This document shows, piece after piece, positions 6,781 to 12,830 of a stretch of 37,565 nucleotides of DNA. The translations under genes and the position numbers were made by a program. The DNA is from a virus. Numbering within the stretch: the first letter of the stretch is position 1; every line of letters begins with the position of its first letter. The notes beneath the pieces are model-generated. The model saw nothing but the letters and a program-made list of their open reading frames with translations. It had not been told where the DNA came from and did not search any database. The stretch lies in the IMG/VR virus record IMGVR_UViG_3300044961_000678, positions 1 through 37,565 of that record; one strand, 5' to 3'.

Positions 6781-6802
6781 GTGGGCGGCTGTGGCCGCCC
6801 AC
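6781..6802. repeat. Hairpin between P2 and P1
   Basis: GTGGGCGGC, loop TGTG, GCCGCCCAC. The matching hairpin between P5 and P4 (10179-10200) has the same arms and the loop CACA, its reverse complement. It lies in the leader of P1, just upstream of the ribosome-binding site. Confidence 0.85.
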
Positions 6803-6825
6803 AGAAATGTTGAGGGCTAAATTCT

Positions 6826-7677
6826 TCATTCGCCTACCAGACAACTGACCGTACTGCCCAGCAACGGGCGGTAGATCGTGATCTCCTCGCCCGGTTGCGG
6901 CGCGGTCTCTTCGACCGCGCCGGCGAACTGATCTGGATGCATCAAATATTCGCATGGCATCCATGCATATTCGACATCCCACTCGTCGGCCCGAATGATA
7001 AATTTCTGCAAGGCCTCGTAGAGGCCCTCTTCGTTTTGGTGCCGCACCCAGAAAACGTCGTCGCCTATTAGATAGGCTTTCCCCACCCGCTCGGCTGCTG
7101 CCGAGCGCTCTTCCGGGGACAGCGGGCGCTCGACCGGGCACGTCTGCGCGTGCTCGATGACGCGCAGCGTGGTTCGGAGATTGTCACGAATATCCGTGCG
7201 CAAACTGGCACGGTACGTTCGTCTCATCCAGATTCGGATGTTGTTATTATCCCGAATCTCGCTATCGTCTTTTGTCTCGAGATCCTCGATAATCTCGAGC
7301 AAACCGTAGAGAACATCCTCCACGTCGCCATTACTGGCATCGTGGTACAAGTCCGCCAGCGTCAACGCGCCTATTTTCCGCGCTTCTGCCTCCGCTTCTG
7401 CGATGTTGCCCGGATTGATGTTCCAGGCAAACCGCTCGTATCCCACGGATTGCCGAAAAAAGATGCCTGCCGCATCGCCGGCGAGGCGGCAGGCTATGTC
7501 CATTCGAATATCGAATGGAGCGACCTTGTCTATGATCCATGCGATATCGAAGGAATCCGGGTGGTGCTCCGCAATCTCCTCCAGTGAGCGGGGTTCGTTC
7601 CCCGCCCAATCGAGAAACCGCACAATTCCTTCTAGGTACGCATTGTGTTGTTTGAGCCAGGTTCGATCGATTTTCAT
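6826..7677 (-). CDS. P-family paralogue P2, unknown function
   Basis: At 283 residues this is the first gene after the promoter-leader module at 7678-7776. It matches P1 closely at both ends (EPRSLEEIAEHHPDSFDIAW and TIYRPLLGSTVSCLVGE). It differs in the middle, where it carries an acidic insertion (LLEIIEDLETKDDSEIRDNN). Hairpin-loop swaps relative to other copies change APFEYR to APFDIR, GAVSSTAP to GAVEETAP and CRIAGEA to CRLAGDA. AGGAGG precedes ATG 7677. No enzyme motif is visible. Confidence 0.85.
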   Translation of the reverse strand: MKIDRTWLKQHNAYLEGIVRFLDWAGNEPRSLEEIAEHHPDSFDIAWIIDKVAPFDIRMDIACRLAGDAAGIFFRQSVGYERFAWNINPGNIAEAEAEARKIGALTLADLYHDASNGDVEDVLYGLLEIIEDLETKDDSEIRDNNNIRIWMRRTYRASLRTDIRDNLRTTLRVIEHAQTCPVERPLSPEERSAAAERVGKAYLIGDDVFWVRHQNEEGLYEALQKFIIRADEWDVEYAWMPCEYLMHPDQFAGAVEETAPQPGEEITIYRPLLGSTVSCLVGE

Positions 7678-7776
7678 TGGTTTCCTCCTTGCCGCGCGAT
7701 AGCGCGCGTGTGGCCCCCACGAGGGGGTGTTTGAATATCATGACGCAATTATAGCACAATCATAATGCAATGTCAA
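7678..7776 (-). promoter_or_regulatory. Promoter-leader module, copy 1 (P2-P1 operon)
   Basis: Reading leftward: perfect TTGACA (7776-7771), 17 bp, perfect TATAAT (7753-7748). The leader then forms CCCCC-TCGT-GGGGG (7727-7714) and a CGCGC-GATA-type hairpin (about 7707-7691) before the AAGGAGG site. Three nearly identical copies serve P3, the P5-P4 operon and P6. The downstream part of the repeat seen in other copies (CGTCGATATG and the GAAGCGAGG hairpin) is found here only at 8149-8191, as if the 7904 gene had been inserted. Confidence 0.88.
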
Positions 7777-7813
7777 CGGGTATTTTTATGACAAAACTGT
7801 CATCAAATAGTTC

Positions 7814-7889
7814 GATCAATTATCAAATTGCCTATTGATCATAGCGAAAGTTGTGGTATGATGTTATTATCAATAATCCGATTGATAAT
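7814..7889 (+). promoter_or_regulatory. Rightward promoter with two inverted-repeat operators
   Basis: TTGATC (7835-7840), a 16-bp spacer and TATGAT (7857-7862). GATCAAT (7814-7820) and ATTGATC (7834-7840) form an inverted repeat covering the -35 box; ATTATCAA (7866-7873) and TTGATAAT (7882-7889) form another just below the -10 box. An ATGACA/TGTCAT repeat lies at 7788-7803. This arrangement suggests repression by a dimeric regulator. Confidence 0.65.
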
Positions 7890-7903
7890 GAAAGGAACCC
7901 ACA

Positions 7904-8146
7904 ATGACCACCGTAACCATCCGCATCACCCGCGAACGCTTGGCGGCCATGGACGACCACGAGATGGTCGTCTATGGAACCCCGAACACGTGGGAGCCCT
8001 ATTGGGCCTCACGGCCAAGCTTTATGTATGACAAGTGCCTCGCAACGCCACGCGATTTCTATGAGTTTTACGATCTCGATCGTGAAGCCTGTGACGATGA
8101 CGAGGATGAGATTCTCGAGTTGACGGTTGTCGTTGATGAGGAATAA
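7904..8146 (+). CDS. Small acidic protein, unknown function
   Basis: The 80-residue product starts with AAAGGA eight bases upstream. The N-terminal part (TTVTIRITRERLAAMDD) could be strand and helix; the C-terminal end is very acidic (ACDDDEDEILELTVVVDEE), as in DNA mimics and some anti-defence proteins, but that is only a resemblance. It has its own operator-flanked promoter and is opposite in direction to the P genes on either side. It splits the promoter-leader repeat in two, which suggests insertion. Confidence 0.75.
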   Translation: MTTVTIRITRERLAAMDDHEMVVYGTPNTWEPYWASRPSFMYDKCLATPRDFYEFYDLDREACDDDEDEILELTVVVDEE

Positions 8147-8160
8147 CGTCGATATGTCAT

Positions 8161-8191
8161 GGAAGCGAGGGGGGGATACCCCCTCGCTTCC
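8161..8191. terminator. GAAGCGAGG hairpin, copy 1
   Basis: GGAAGCGAGGGGG pairs with CCCCCTCGCTTCC across GGATA. Related hairpins lie at 9629-9656, 11477-11505 and 12516-12543. No T-run follows. It sits between the 7904 and 8207 genes. Confidence 0.6.
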
Positions 8192-8206
8192 GCTAGGAGC
8201 AAAACC

Positions 8207-8428
8207 ATGAAATTGAACGTGAATCGCTATTACGATCTTACCTGGAATGCGGAGGATCAAGAGGGGAAATGGACAAGCGATGATGAAGGCTGTCTCGTGC
8301 TCCTCTGCCAGGAGCACGGTGACTTGCTGGAAGACGCCGGCGAAACCCAGTGGGCCGGCAACGGCGACTATGGCCACCTGTGTCGCTGTGAGTATCCCGG
8401 CTGCCTCATCAATAATGGTGTCAAATGA
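8207..8428 (+). CDS. Small Cys-rich protein, unknown function
   Basis: The 73-residue product starts at ATG 8207 with AGGAG seven bases upstream. Four to six cysteines with a histidine (GCLVLLCQEHGD, then HLCRCEYPGC) suggest a small zinc-binding fold. There is no membrane segment. It probably shares the transcript from the promoter at 7814-7889. Its stop overlaps the start of the 8425 frame as ATGA. Confidence 0.72.
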   Translation: MKLNVNRYYDLTWNAEDQEGKWTSDDEGCLVLLCQEHGDLLEDAGETQWAGNGDYGHLCRCEYPGCLINNGVK

Positions 8429-8631
8429 CCGGGAATAAGCGCAGTGGCAATCGAGGGAGCCGCCGTGGCCGCCGGCTGCGGCGCTCCTTCACGCTCCCTC
8501 AGGAAGTGGCGCTTGCTTTTCGCTTGTGGTGTTGGGCGATCTATGGTCGCCCAACGACACCCGAAGAAGAGCAGCAGGAGATCGCGCGGATCGTACAGGC
8601 AGCGATTGCCCAATCCGCGCCGGAAGCATAG
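8425..8631 (+). CDS. Small basic protein spanning repeat copy B
   Basis: The 68-residue frame begins by ATGA overlap with the preceding gene and has no clear ribosome-binding site, so it would depend on coupling. The N terminus is very basic (NRGSRRGRRLRR). The rest (LPQEVALAFRLWCWAIYG, then QQEIARIVQAAIAQSAPEA) reads like a short helical protein. The same frame exists in repeat copy A from 5432, with residues altered where hairpin loops are swapped. Copy D keeps only the EIARIVQEAIARSAPEA part. Confidence 0.5.
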   Translation: MTGNKRSGNRGSRRGRRLRRSFTLPQEVALAFRLWCWAIYGRPTTPEEEQQEIARIVQAAIAQSAPEA

Positions 8632-8710
8632 TCATCATCGCCCACATCCTCTCAGGGATGTGGGCGATTTCTTTCATCGCTGACGCGCTGCGGCCATTCC
8701 AGGTCGAGCG
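8497..8710. repeat. Hairpin repeat, copy B
   Basis: It holds the same three hairpins as copy A: GGGCGA arms 8534-8552, GCGCGGATC arms 8584-8620 and CGCCCACATCC arms 8640-8667. Loop TCTATGG (8540-8546) is the reverse complement of CCATAGA in A. The 16 bases at 8596-8611 are the reverse complement of 5534-5549. The right flank also carries the AAVRYAALDLEWPQRVSD fragment on the minus strand. From 8632 to 8796 I see no intact gene. Confidence 0.8.
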
Positions 8711-8796
8711 CGGCGTACCGTACCGCTGCTTCGCATTGCGGCGCTTCATCCCACCGCGAAAGCGTGTGGGCTTTCGCGCCAAGGTTTCTGTAAAAG

Positions 8797-8828
8797 AATG
8801 CCACCGGCTCGCTTGAGCCGGTGGCATT
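8797..8828 (-). terminator. Intrinsic terminator of the tRNA gene
   Basis: AATGCCACCGGCTC pairs with its exact complement across a 4-base loop. Read leftward, the stem is followed by a T-rich stretch (CTTTT). It lies 8 bp past the tRNA 3' end. Confidence 0.75.
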
Positions 8829-8836
8829 TGATTTGA

Positions 8837-8909
8837 AACGAGAGACGGGGTTCGAACCCGCGACATGCACCTTGGTAAGGTGGTGCTCTACCAACTGAGC
8901 TACTCCCGC
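8837..8909 (-). tRNA. tRNA-Gly-like gene, anticodon ACC
   Basis: The minus strand folds as a cloverleaf of 73 bases: acceptor GCGGGAG with CTCTCGT (one G-U inside, one at the end), D-arm GCTC-AGTTGGTA-GAGC, anticodon loop TTACCAA, T-arm GCGGG-TTCGAAC-CCCGT, and U as discriminator. The body closely resembles bacterial tRNA-Gly(GCC), but the wobble base is A, giving anticodon ACC for GGU codons. The outermost anticodon-stem pair is C-C. The CCA end is not encoded. It has its own promoter and terminator. Whether it is charged and used is unknown. Confidence 0.9.
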
Positions 8910-8918
8910 AATGCCATT

Positions 8919-8947
8919 AGTATAGCATAGCTCGGTTGGGAAAGCAA
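8919..8947 (-). promoter_or_regulatory. Promoter of the tRNA gene
   Basis: Reading leftward: TTGCTT (8947-8942), 17 bp, TATACT (8924-8919), 9 bp before the tRNA. Confidence 0.7.
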
Positions 8948-9006
8948 ATCGTTAGCTCGAAAACCCTTTCGGCAGGTGGATCTGCCGATCGGGGCAGGCT
9001 ATCATG

Positions 9007-9043
9007 GTGCGGCGCACCTGAACAAATGCCAGGTGCGCCGCAC
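9007..9043. terminator. Hairpin downstream of P3
   Basis: GTGCGGCGCACCTG (9007-9020) pairs exactly with 9030-9043 across a 9-base loop. It starts 6 bp past the P3 stop in the leftward direction and probably ends that transcript. No T-run follows. The rest of 8948-9006 holds only a small CGGCAG/CTGCCG hairpin. Confidence 0.6.
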
Positions 9044-9048
9044 TATCC

Positions 9049-9501
9049 CTATGCTTCGGGCACGCTTCGCAACGCCTCGCGGAACATTGTGTCGATTTGC
9101 TCCGGCACGCGGCCGTCTCTTGTGAAATAATTTACGTATGTGAACATACAGTTTCTTATTCTGCCAGCGCTGGCAGAATCACCAAGCATTTTGAGGCCTT
9201 CCGTCAGGCATTTCCACTTGACGCCGGCTCTGGCGAGCCGCATATAATCTTTTTCGCCTACCGGCGGCCAATCGTACCGATTGAATTCGCCGGTCGCCGC
9301 GTTGACCATATCGCAGGCCAACGCCATTCGAATGTCGAATGGACAAAGGAGATCTATCAGCCATGCGAGATCTTTCGCATCCGGGTAGTGATCCGCGATT
9401 TCCTCGAGTGAGCGGGGCTGCTCCCCCGCCCACTCGACAAACCGCGCAATCCTCTCTGGGCAGGCATTGTGGCTTTTTAGCCACGCTACATCGATTTTCA
9501 T
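9049..9501 (-). CDS. P-family paralogue P3, short form
   Basis: The product is 150 residues. It keeps the family N terminus (WLKSHNACPE, QPRSLEEIADHYPDAKDLAW, LLCPFDIR) but then diverges (residues 75-130). It ends in PEQIDTMFREALRSVPEA, which is shared only with P4. The C-terminal half of the long members (YHDASNG to CLVGE) is missing. AAGGAGG precedes ATG 9501, and a copy of the promoter-leader module lies just upstream. A 22-bp perfect palindrome (9158-9179) is inside the coding region. It may be a recombinant rather than a simple truncation. Confidence 0.8.
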   Translation of the reverse strand: MKIDVAWLKSHNACPERIARFVEWAGEQPRSLEEIADHYPDAKDLAWLIDLLCPFDIRMALACDMVNAATGEFNRYDWPPVGEKDYMRLARAGVKWKCLTEGLKMLGDSASAGRIRNCMFTYVNYFTRDGRVPEQIDTMFREALRSVPEA

Positions 9502-9599
9502 GTCATTCCTCCTTGCCGCGCGATAGCGCGCGTGTGGCCCCCACGAGGGGGTGTCTGATATCATGACGCAATTATAGCACAATCATAATTCAATGTCAA
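9502..9599 (-). promoter_or_regulatory. Promoter-leader module, copy 2 (P3)
   Basis: TTGACA (9599-9594), 17 bp, TATAAT (9576-9571), then the CCCCC-TCGT-GGGGG leader hairpin, the GCGCG hairpin and AAGGAGG. It is almost identical to the modules at 7678, 11351 and 12387. Confidence 0.88.
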
Positions 9600-9628
9600 T
9601 GGGTATTTTTTTACGTCGATATGTAATG

Positions 9629-9656
9629 GAAGCGAGGGGGGATACCCCCTCGCTTC
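9629..9656. terminator. GAAGCGAGG hairpin, copy 2
   Basis: GAAGCGAGGGGG, loop GATA, CCCCCTCGCTTC. It lies between the P4 stop and the P3 promoter, so it may end the P5-P4 transcript. The whole hairpin is the reverse complement of the copy at 12516-12543. Confidence 0.65.
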
Positions 9657-9677
9657 GTTGTCCAGATGCGCCGCACC

Positions 9678-10157
9678 CTATGCTTTGGGCAGAGCAACGC
9701 TCCGCAACGCCTCGCGGAACATTGTGTCGATATGCTCCGGCACGTCTTTGTCAAATTTGCTGACGAATGTCAACAATGTCTCGAGGACGCGTCCTCGGGA
9801 CGCTTCCTCGTAGACATAGATGAGATCCTCCGACGATGCTCGCCAATTGAGCGCAAATTCCAGGGCTTCCCCGATGTTGCCCGGATTGATGTTCCGGGCA
9901 AACCACCAGTGGCGGTAGCCGTAGCCTGGTCGCCGCGAAAAGATGCCTGCCGCCTCGCCGGCGATCTGGCAGGTTACGGCCATTCGATATTCGAATGGAG
10001 CGACCTTTTCTATGAGCCATGCGAGATCGAAGGAATTCGCGTGGTGCTCCGCGATTTCCTCGAGCGAGCGGGGCTCGTCCCCCGCCCACTCAACAAACCG
10101 CGCAATCACCTCTGGGCACGCATCGTGGCTTTTTAGCCACGCTACATCGATTTTCAT
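9678..10157 (-). CDS. P-family paralogue P4, short form
   Basis: The product is 159 residues. The N-terminal domain is typical (WLKSHDACPEVIARFVEWAG, DEPRSLEEIAEHHANSFDLAW) with INPGNIGEALEFALN, but the long C-terminal part is replaced by an ending shared with P3 (PEHIDTMFREALRSVALPKA). At the CCATTCGA inverted repeat (9980-9998) it reads APFEYR where P2 reads APFDIR, because the TAT loop is inverted relative to ATA. It lies 57 bp after P5, behind a hairpin, and is probably the last gene of that operon. Confidence 0.8.
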   Translation of the reverse strand: MKIDVAWLKSHDACPEVIARFVEWAGDEPRSLEEIAEHHANSFDLAWLIEKVAPFEYRMAVTCQIAGEAAGIFSRRPGYGYRHWWFARNINPGNIGEALEFALNWRASSEDLIYVYEEASRGRVLETLLTFVSKFDKDVPEHIDTMFREALRSVALPKA

Positions 10158-10178
10158 TCTTTTCCTCCTTGCCGCTTC

Positions 10179-10200
10179 GTGGGCGGCCACAGCCGCCCAC
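10179..10200. repeat. Hairpin between P5 and P4
   Basis: GTGGGCGGC, loop CACA, GCCGCCCAC. It has the same arms as 6781-6802 and the reverse-complement loop. Confidence 0.85.
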
Positions 10201-10214
10201 AGAAATGTTGAGGG

Positions 10215-11027
10215 CTAAATTCCTCCTTCGCCTACCAAACAATTGAACGTCCTGCCCAGCAACGGGCGGTAGATCGTGACCATCTCGCCGGGTTGCGGCG
10301 CGGTCGAAGAGACCGCGCCGGCGAACTGATCTGGATGCATCAAATATTCGCATGGTTCCCATGCATATTCGACACCCCACTCGTCGGCAATCATAATAAA
10401 TCGCCGCAAGGCCTCGTAGAGGCCCTCTTCGGTTTGGCGACGCAGCCAGATGACGTCGCCGTTCATCATCTGGTAGGCTTTTCCTACGCGCTCGGCTGCT
10501 GCCGCGCGTTCCTTTGGCGTCAGCGCCCGCTCGACCGGGCACGTTTGTGCCCGGTGCATGAGTCGCAGTGCGCGTCGCAGCGCGGTTCGGAGATTGTCAC
10601 GCACCTCGCGAGCGTCGATTGAATCGAGATCCACAAAATCTTCGAAAGCACAGAGCACTTTCACCACGTTGCCATTACTGGCATCGTGGTACAAGTCCGC
10701 CAGCGCGGACGCTTTCATCTGCCGCGCTTCTGCCTCCGCTTCTGCGATGTTGCCCGGATTGATGTTGAAGGCAAACCGCGCGTGGCGGTCGCCCTCTGGT
10801 TGCTGCAAAAAGATGCCTGCCGCCTCGCCGGCGACCTGGCAACCTAAGTCCATTCGAATGTCGAATGGACAAAGGAGATCTAGCAGCCATGCGAGATCTT
10901 TCGCATTCGGATGGTACATAGCAATCTCCTCCAGCGAGCGGGGCTGCTCCCCCGCCCACTCGGAAAATCGCGCAACCCCCTCTGGGCAGGCATCGTGTTG
11001 TTTGAGCCAGGTTTGATCGATCTTCAT
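10215..11027 (-). CDS. P-family paralogue P5, unknown function
   Basis: This 270-residue full-length member has the usual motifs (EQPRSLEEIAMYHPNAKDLAW, INPGNIAEAEAEARQM, LADLYHDASNGNVVKVL, CEYLMHPDQFAGAV). It ends with TFNCLVGEGGI in place of the usual TVSCLVGE. It lies 14 bp after the 102-residue gene and 57 bp before P4. The ribosome-binding site is AAGGGG rather than AAGGAGG because this copy has no promoter-leader module of its own. The GAAGA loop at 10306-10310 gives GAVSSTAP. Confidence 0.85.
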   Translation of the reverse strand: MKIDQTWLKQHDACPEGVARFSEWAGEQPRSLEEIAMYHPNAKDLAWLLDLLCPFDIRMDLGCQVAGEAAGIFLQQPEGDRHARFAFNINPGNIAEAEAEARQMKASALADLYHDASNGNVVKVLCAFEDFVDLDSIDAREVRDNLRTALRRALRLMHRAQTCPVERALTPKERAAAAERVGKAYQMMNGDVIWLRRQTEEGLYEALRRFIMIADEWGVEYAWEPCEYLMHPDQFAGAVSSTAPQPGEMVTIYRPLLGRTFNCLVGEGGI

Positions 11028-11041
11028 TCTTTTCCCCTTCC

Positions 11042-11350
11042 CTAAATTGAGCGCTCAATAATTTCGCGCTCAATGATGTCTATAGCCAAGCTTTGACGCG
11101 GATCTTTTCTGTAATGAATGAGCAATTTTGCTAATTCACTGATTGATGCTTGTTCTACAATAGAAACAAGCGAACCGTCTTTTGTTGGGTTTTTCCCCCG
11201 CTCCACGAGCGGAGAAGACTCCGCCGGAATTTCGATTTCCTGAAGAGCTCTATCAACAATTTCGCATTCAATTGCCCGCAATCTTGCGAGACGATCTGGG
11301 TGCGAGCTATTCCACCAGTAGTCAAGTTGTTTGCCAAGCTCCTTGATCAT
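11042..11350 (-). CDS. Unknown protein, 102 residues
   Basis: ATG 11350 follows AAGGAGG and the copy-3 promoter-leader module, so this gene heads the P5-P4 operon. It is unrelated to the P family in sequence. It looks helical and charged (KELGKQLDYWWNSSHPDRLA, ISELAKLLIHYRKDPRQSLA). It is visibly less GC-rich than the P genes, which suggests it was captured behind the promoter module. No motif is recognised. Confidence 0.75.
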   Translation of the reverse strand: MIKELGKQLDYWWNSSHPDRLARLRAIECEIVDRALQEIEIPAESSPLVERGKNPTKDGSLVSIVEQASISELAKLLIHYRKDPRQSLAIDIIEREIIERSI

Positions 11351-11447
11351 TGGTTCCTCCTTGCCGCGCGATAGTGCGCGGGTGGCCCCCACGAGGGGGT
11401 GTCTGATATCATGACGCAATTATAGCACAATCATGATGCAATGTCAA
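11351..11447 (-). promoter_or_regulatory. Promoter-leader module, copy 3
   Basis: TTGACA (11447-11442), 17 bp, TATAAT (11424-11419), then the two leader hairpins and AAGGAGG. It drives the 102-residue gene, P5 and P4. Confidence 0.88.
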
Positions 11448-11476
11448 TGGGTATTTTTTTACGTCGATATGTAATG

Positions 11477-11577
11477 GAAGCGAGGGGGGTATCCCCCCTC
11501 GCTTCGTTGTCCAGGCGCCGCACCCTATGCTTTGGGCAGAGCAACGCTCCGCTCATGCCCGCGCGGCGGCCGCCGGC
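11477..11577. repeat. GAAGCGAGG hairpin copy 3 and P4-like fragment
   Basis: 11477-11505 is a symmetric hairpin (GAAGCGAGGGGGG, TAT). At about 11526-11551 the minus strand carries the last codons of a P4-like gene (RSVALPKA then stop) with nothing in front. 11550-11577 is a GC-rich hairpin (GCGCGGCGGCC arms). This is a junction of recombined pieces between P6 and the next promoter. Confidence 0.7.
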
Positions 11578-11597
11578 CGCCGCGCGGCAGATGCCCT

Positions 11598-12386
11598 TCA
11601 TTCGCCTACAATGCAACTGACCGTACCGCCCAGCAACGGGCGGTAGATCGTGATCTCCTCGCCCGGTTGCGGCGCGGTCGAAGAGACCGCGCCGACGAAC
11701 TGATCTGGATGCATCAAATATTCGCATGGCTCCCATGCATATTCGACCCCCCACTCGTCGGCGATATACGCCGACTTCCAAAGAACCTCGTAGAGGCCCT
11801 CTTCGGTTTGGCGACGTACCCAGAAAACGTCGCCGTCTAGCTCATAGGCTTTTCCCACCCGCGCGGCAGCAGCCGCGCGTTCCGCTGGCGTCAGCGCCCG
11901 CTCGACCGGGCACGTCTGCGCGTGCTCGATGAGGCGCAGCGCGGTTCGGAGATTGTCACGAACCACGCGAGCGCCGATTGACTCGAGATCCACAAAATCT
12001 TCAAAAGCACAGAACACTTTTACCACTTTGCCCTTAGCTGCATCGTGGTACAAGTCTGCCAGCGCGGACGCTCCCATTGTCCGCGCGTCGGACTCCGCTT
12101 CCCCGATGTTGCCCGGATTGATGTTGAAGACATACCGCGCGTGGCGGTCGCCCTCTGGTTGCCGCGAAAAGATCGCGGCCGCCTCGCCGGCGATCCGGCA
12201 GGCTATCTCCTGGCGCCATTCGAATGGCGCCAGGAGATCTAGCAGCCATGCGAGATCTTTCGCATCCGGGTGGTACATAGCAATCTTCTCGAGCGAGCGG
12301 GGAGTCTCCCCCGCCCACTCGACAAACCGCGCAATCCCCTCTGGGCAGGCGTTTTGGTTTTGTAGCCAGGTTCGATCGATCTTCAT
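11598..12386 (-). CDS. P-family paralogue P6, unknown function
   Basis: This 262-residue member is transcribed alone from the copy-4 module. Motifs are WLQNQNACPEGIARFVEWAG, SLEKIAMYHPDAKDLAW, INPGNIGEAESDART and CEYLMHPDQFVGAV. It reads LYHDAAKGKV where the others have ASNG, and ends TVSCIVGE. The 34-bp palindrome of P1 is present at 12205-12238, and the AGCA (11868-11871) and GAAGA (11680-11684) loops show which orientation it carries. No catalytic residues are recognised. Confidence 0.85.
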   Translation of the reverse strand: MKIDRTWLQNQNACPEGIARFVEWAGETPRSLEKIAMYHPDAKDLAWLLDLLAPFEWRQEIACRIAGEAAAIFSRQPEGDRHARYVFNINPGNIGEAESDARTMGASALADLYHDAAKGKVVKVFCAFEDFVDLESIGARVVRDNLRTALRLIEHAQTCPVERALTPAERAAAAARVGKAYELDGDVFWVRRQTEEGLYEVLWKSAYIADEWGVEYAWEPCEYLMHPDQFVGAVSSTAPQPGEEITIYRPLLGGTVSCIVGE

Positions 12387-12485
12387 GTCATTCCTCCTTG
12401 CCGCGCGATAGTGCGCGGGTGGCCCCCACGAGGGGGTGTCTGAATATCATGACGCAATTATAGCACAATCATAATGCAATGTCAA
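12387..12485 (-). promoter_or_regulatory. Promoter-leader module, copy 4 (P6)
   Basis: TTGACA (12485-12480), 17 bp, TATAAT (12462-12457), followed by both leader hairpins and AAGGAGG. Confidence 0.88.
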
Positions 12486-12515
12486 CGGGTATTTTTTTTA
12501 CGTCGATATGTAATG

Positions 12516-12700
12516 GAAGCGAGGGGGTATCCCCCCTCGCTTCGTTGTCCAGATGCGCCGCACCCTATGCTTTGGGCAGAGCAACGCTCCGCTCATGCCC
12601 GCGCGGCGGCCGAGACCGACGCGCGGCAGATGCCCTTCATTCGCCTACCAAACAACTGACCGTACCGCCCAGCAACGGGCGGTAGATCGTGAAATAATAA
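12516..12700 (-). pseudogene. Mosaic of P-family fragments
   Basis: The stretch starts with the GAAGCGAGG hairpin copy 4 (12516-12543). It continues with the P4-like C-terminal end (RSVALPKA), a hairpin with CGCGCG arms (12600-12625), and then the last codons of a long P gene (TIYRPLLG...LVGE) at about 12640-12691. There is no start and no body. It joins directly to hairpin repeat copy C. It looks like the scar of a deleted seventh paralogue. Confidence 0.7.
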
Positions 12701-12711
12701 TAGATGTAGGA

Positions 12712-12800
12712 GATCGCGCGGATCGCGCAATTGCCTCCTGCCCAATCCGCGCCGGAAGCGGAGTCATCATCGCCCACATCCTCTCAGGGATGTGGGCGTG
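12712..12800. repeat. Hairpin repeat, copy C
   Basis: It holds the GCGCGGATC hairpin and the CGCCCACATCC hairpin (12771-12798) but lacks the left part of copies A and B. The 18 bases at 12724-12741 are the exact reverse complement of 14074-14091 in copy D. Confidence 0.78.
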
Positions 12801-12830
12801 AGATAAAAATGTATGCTGATGGAGATAATT

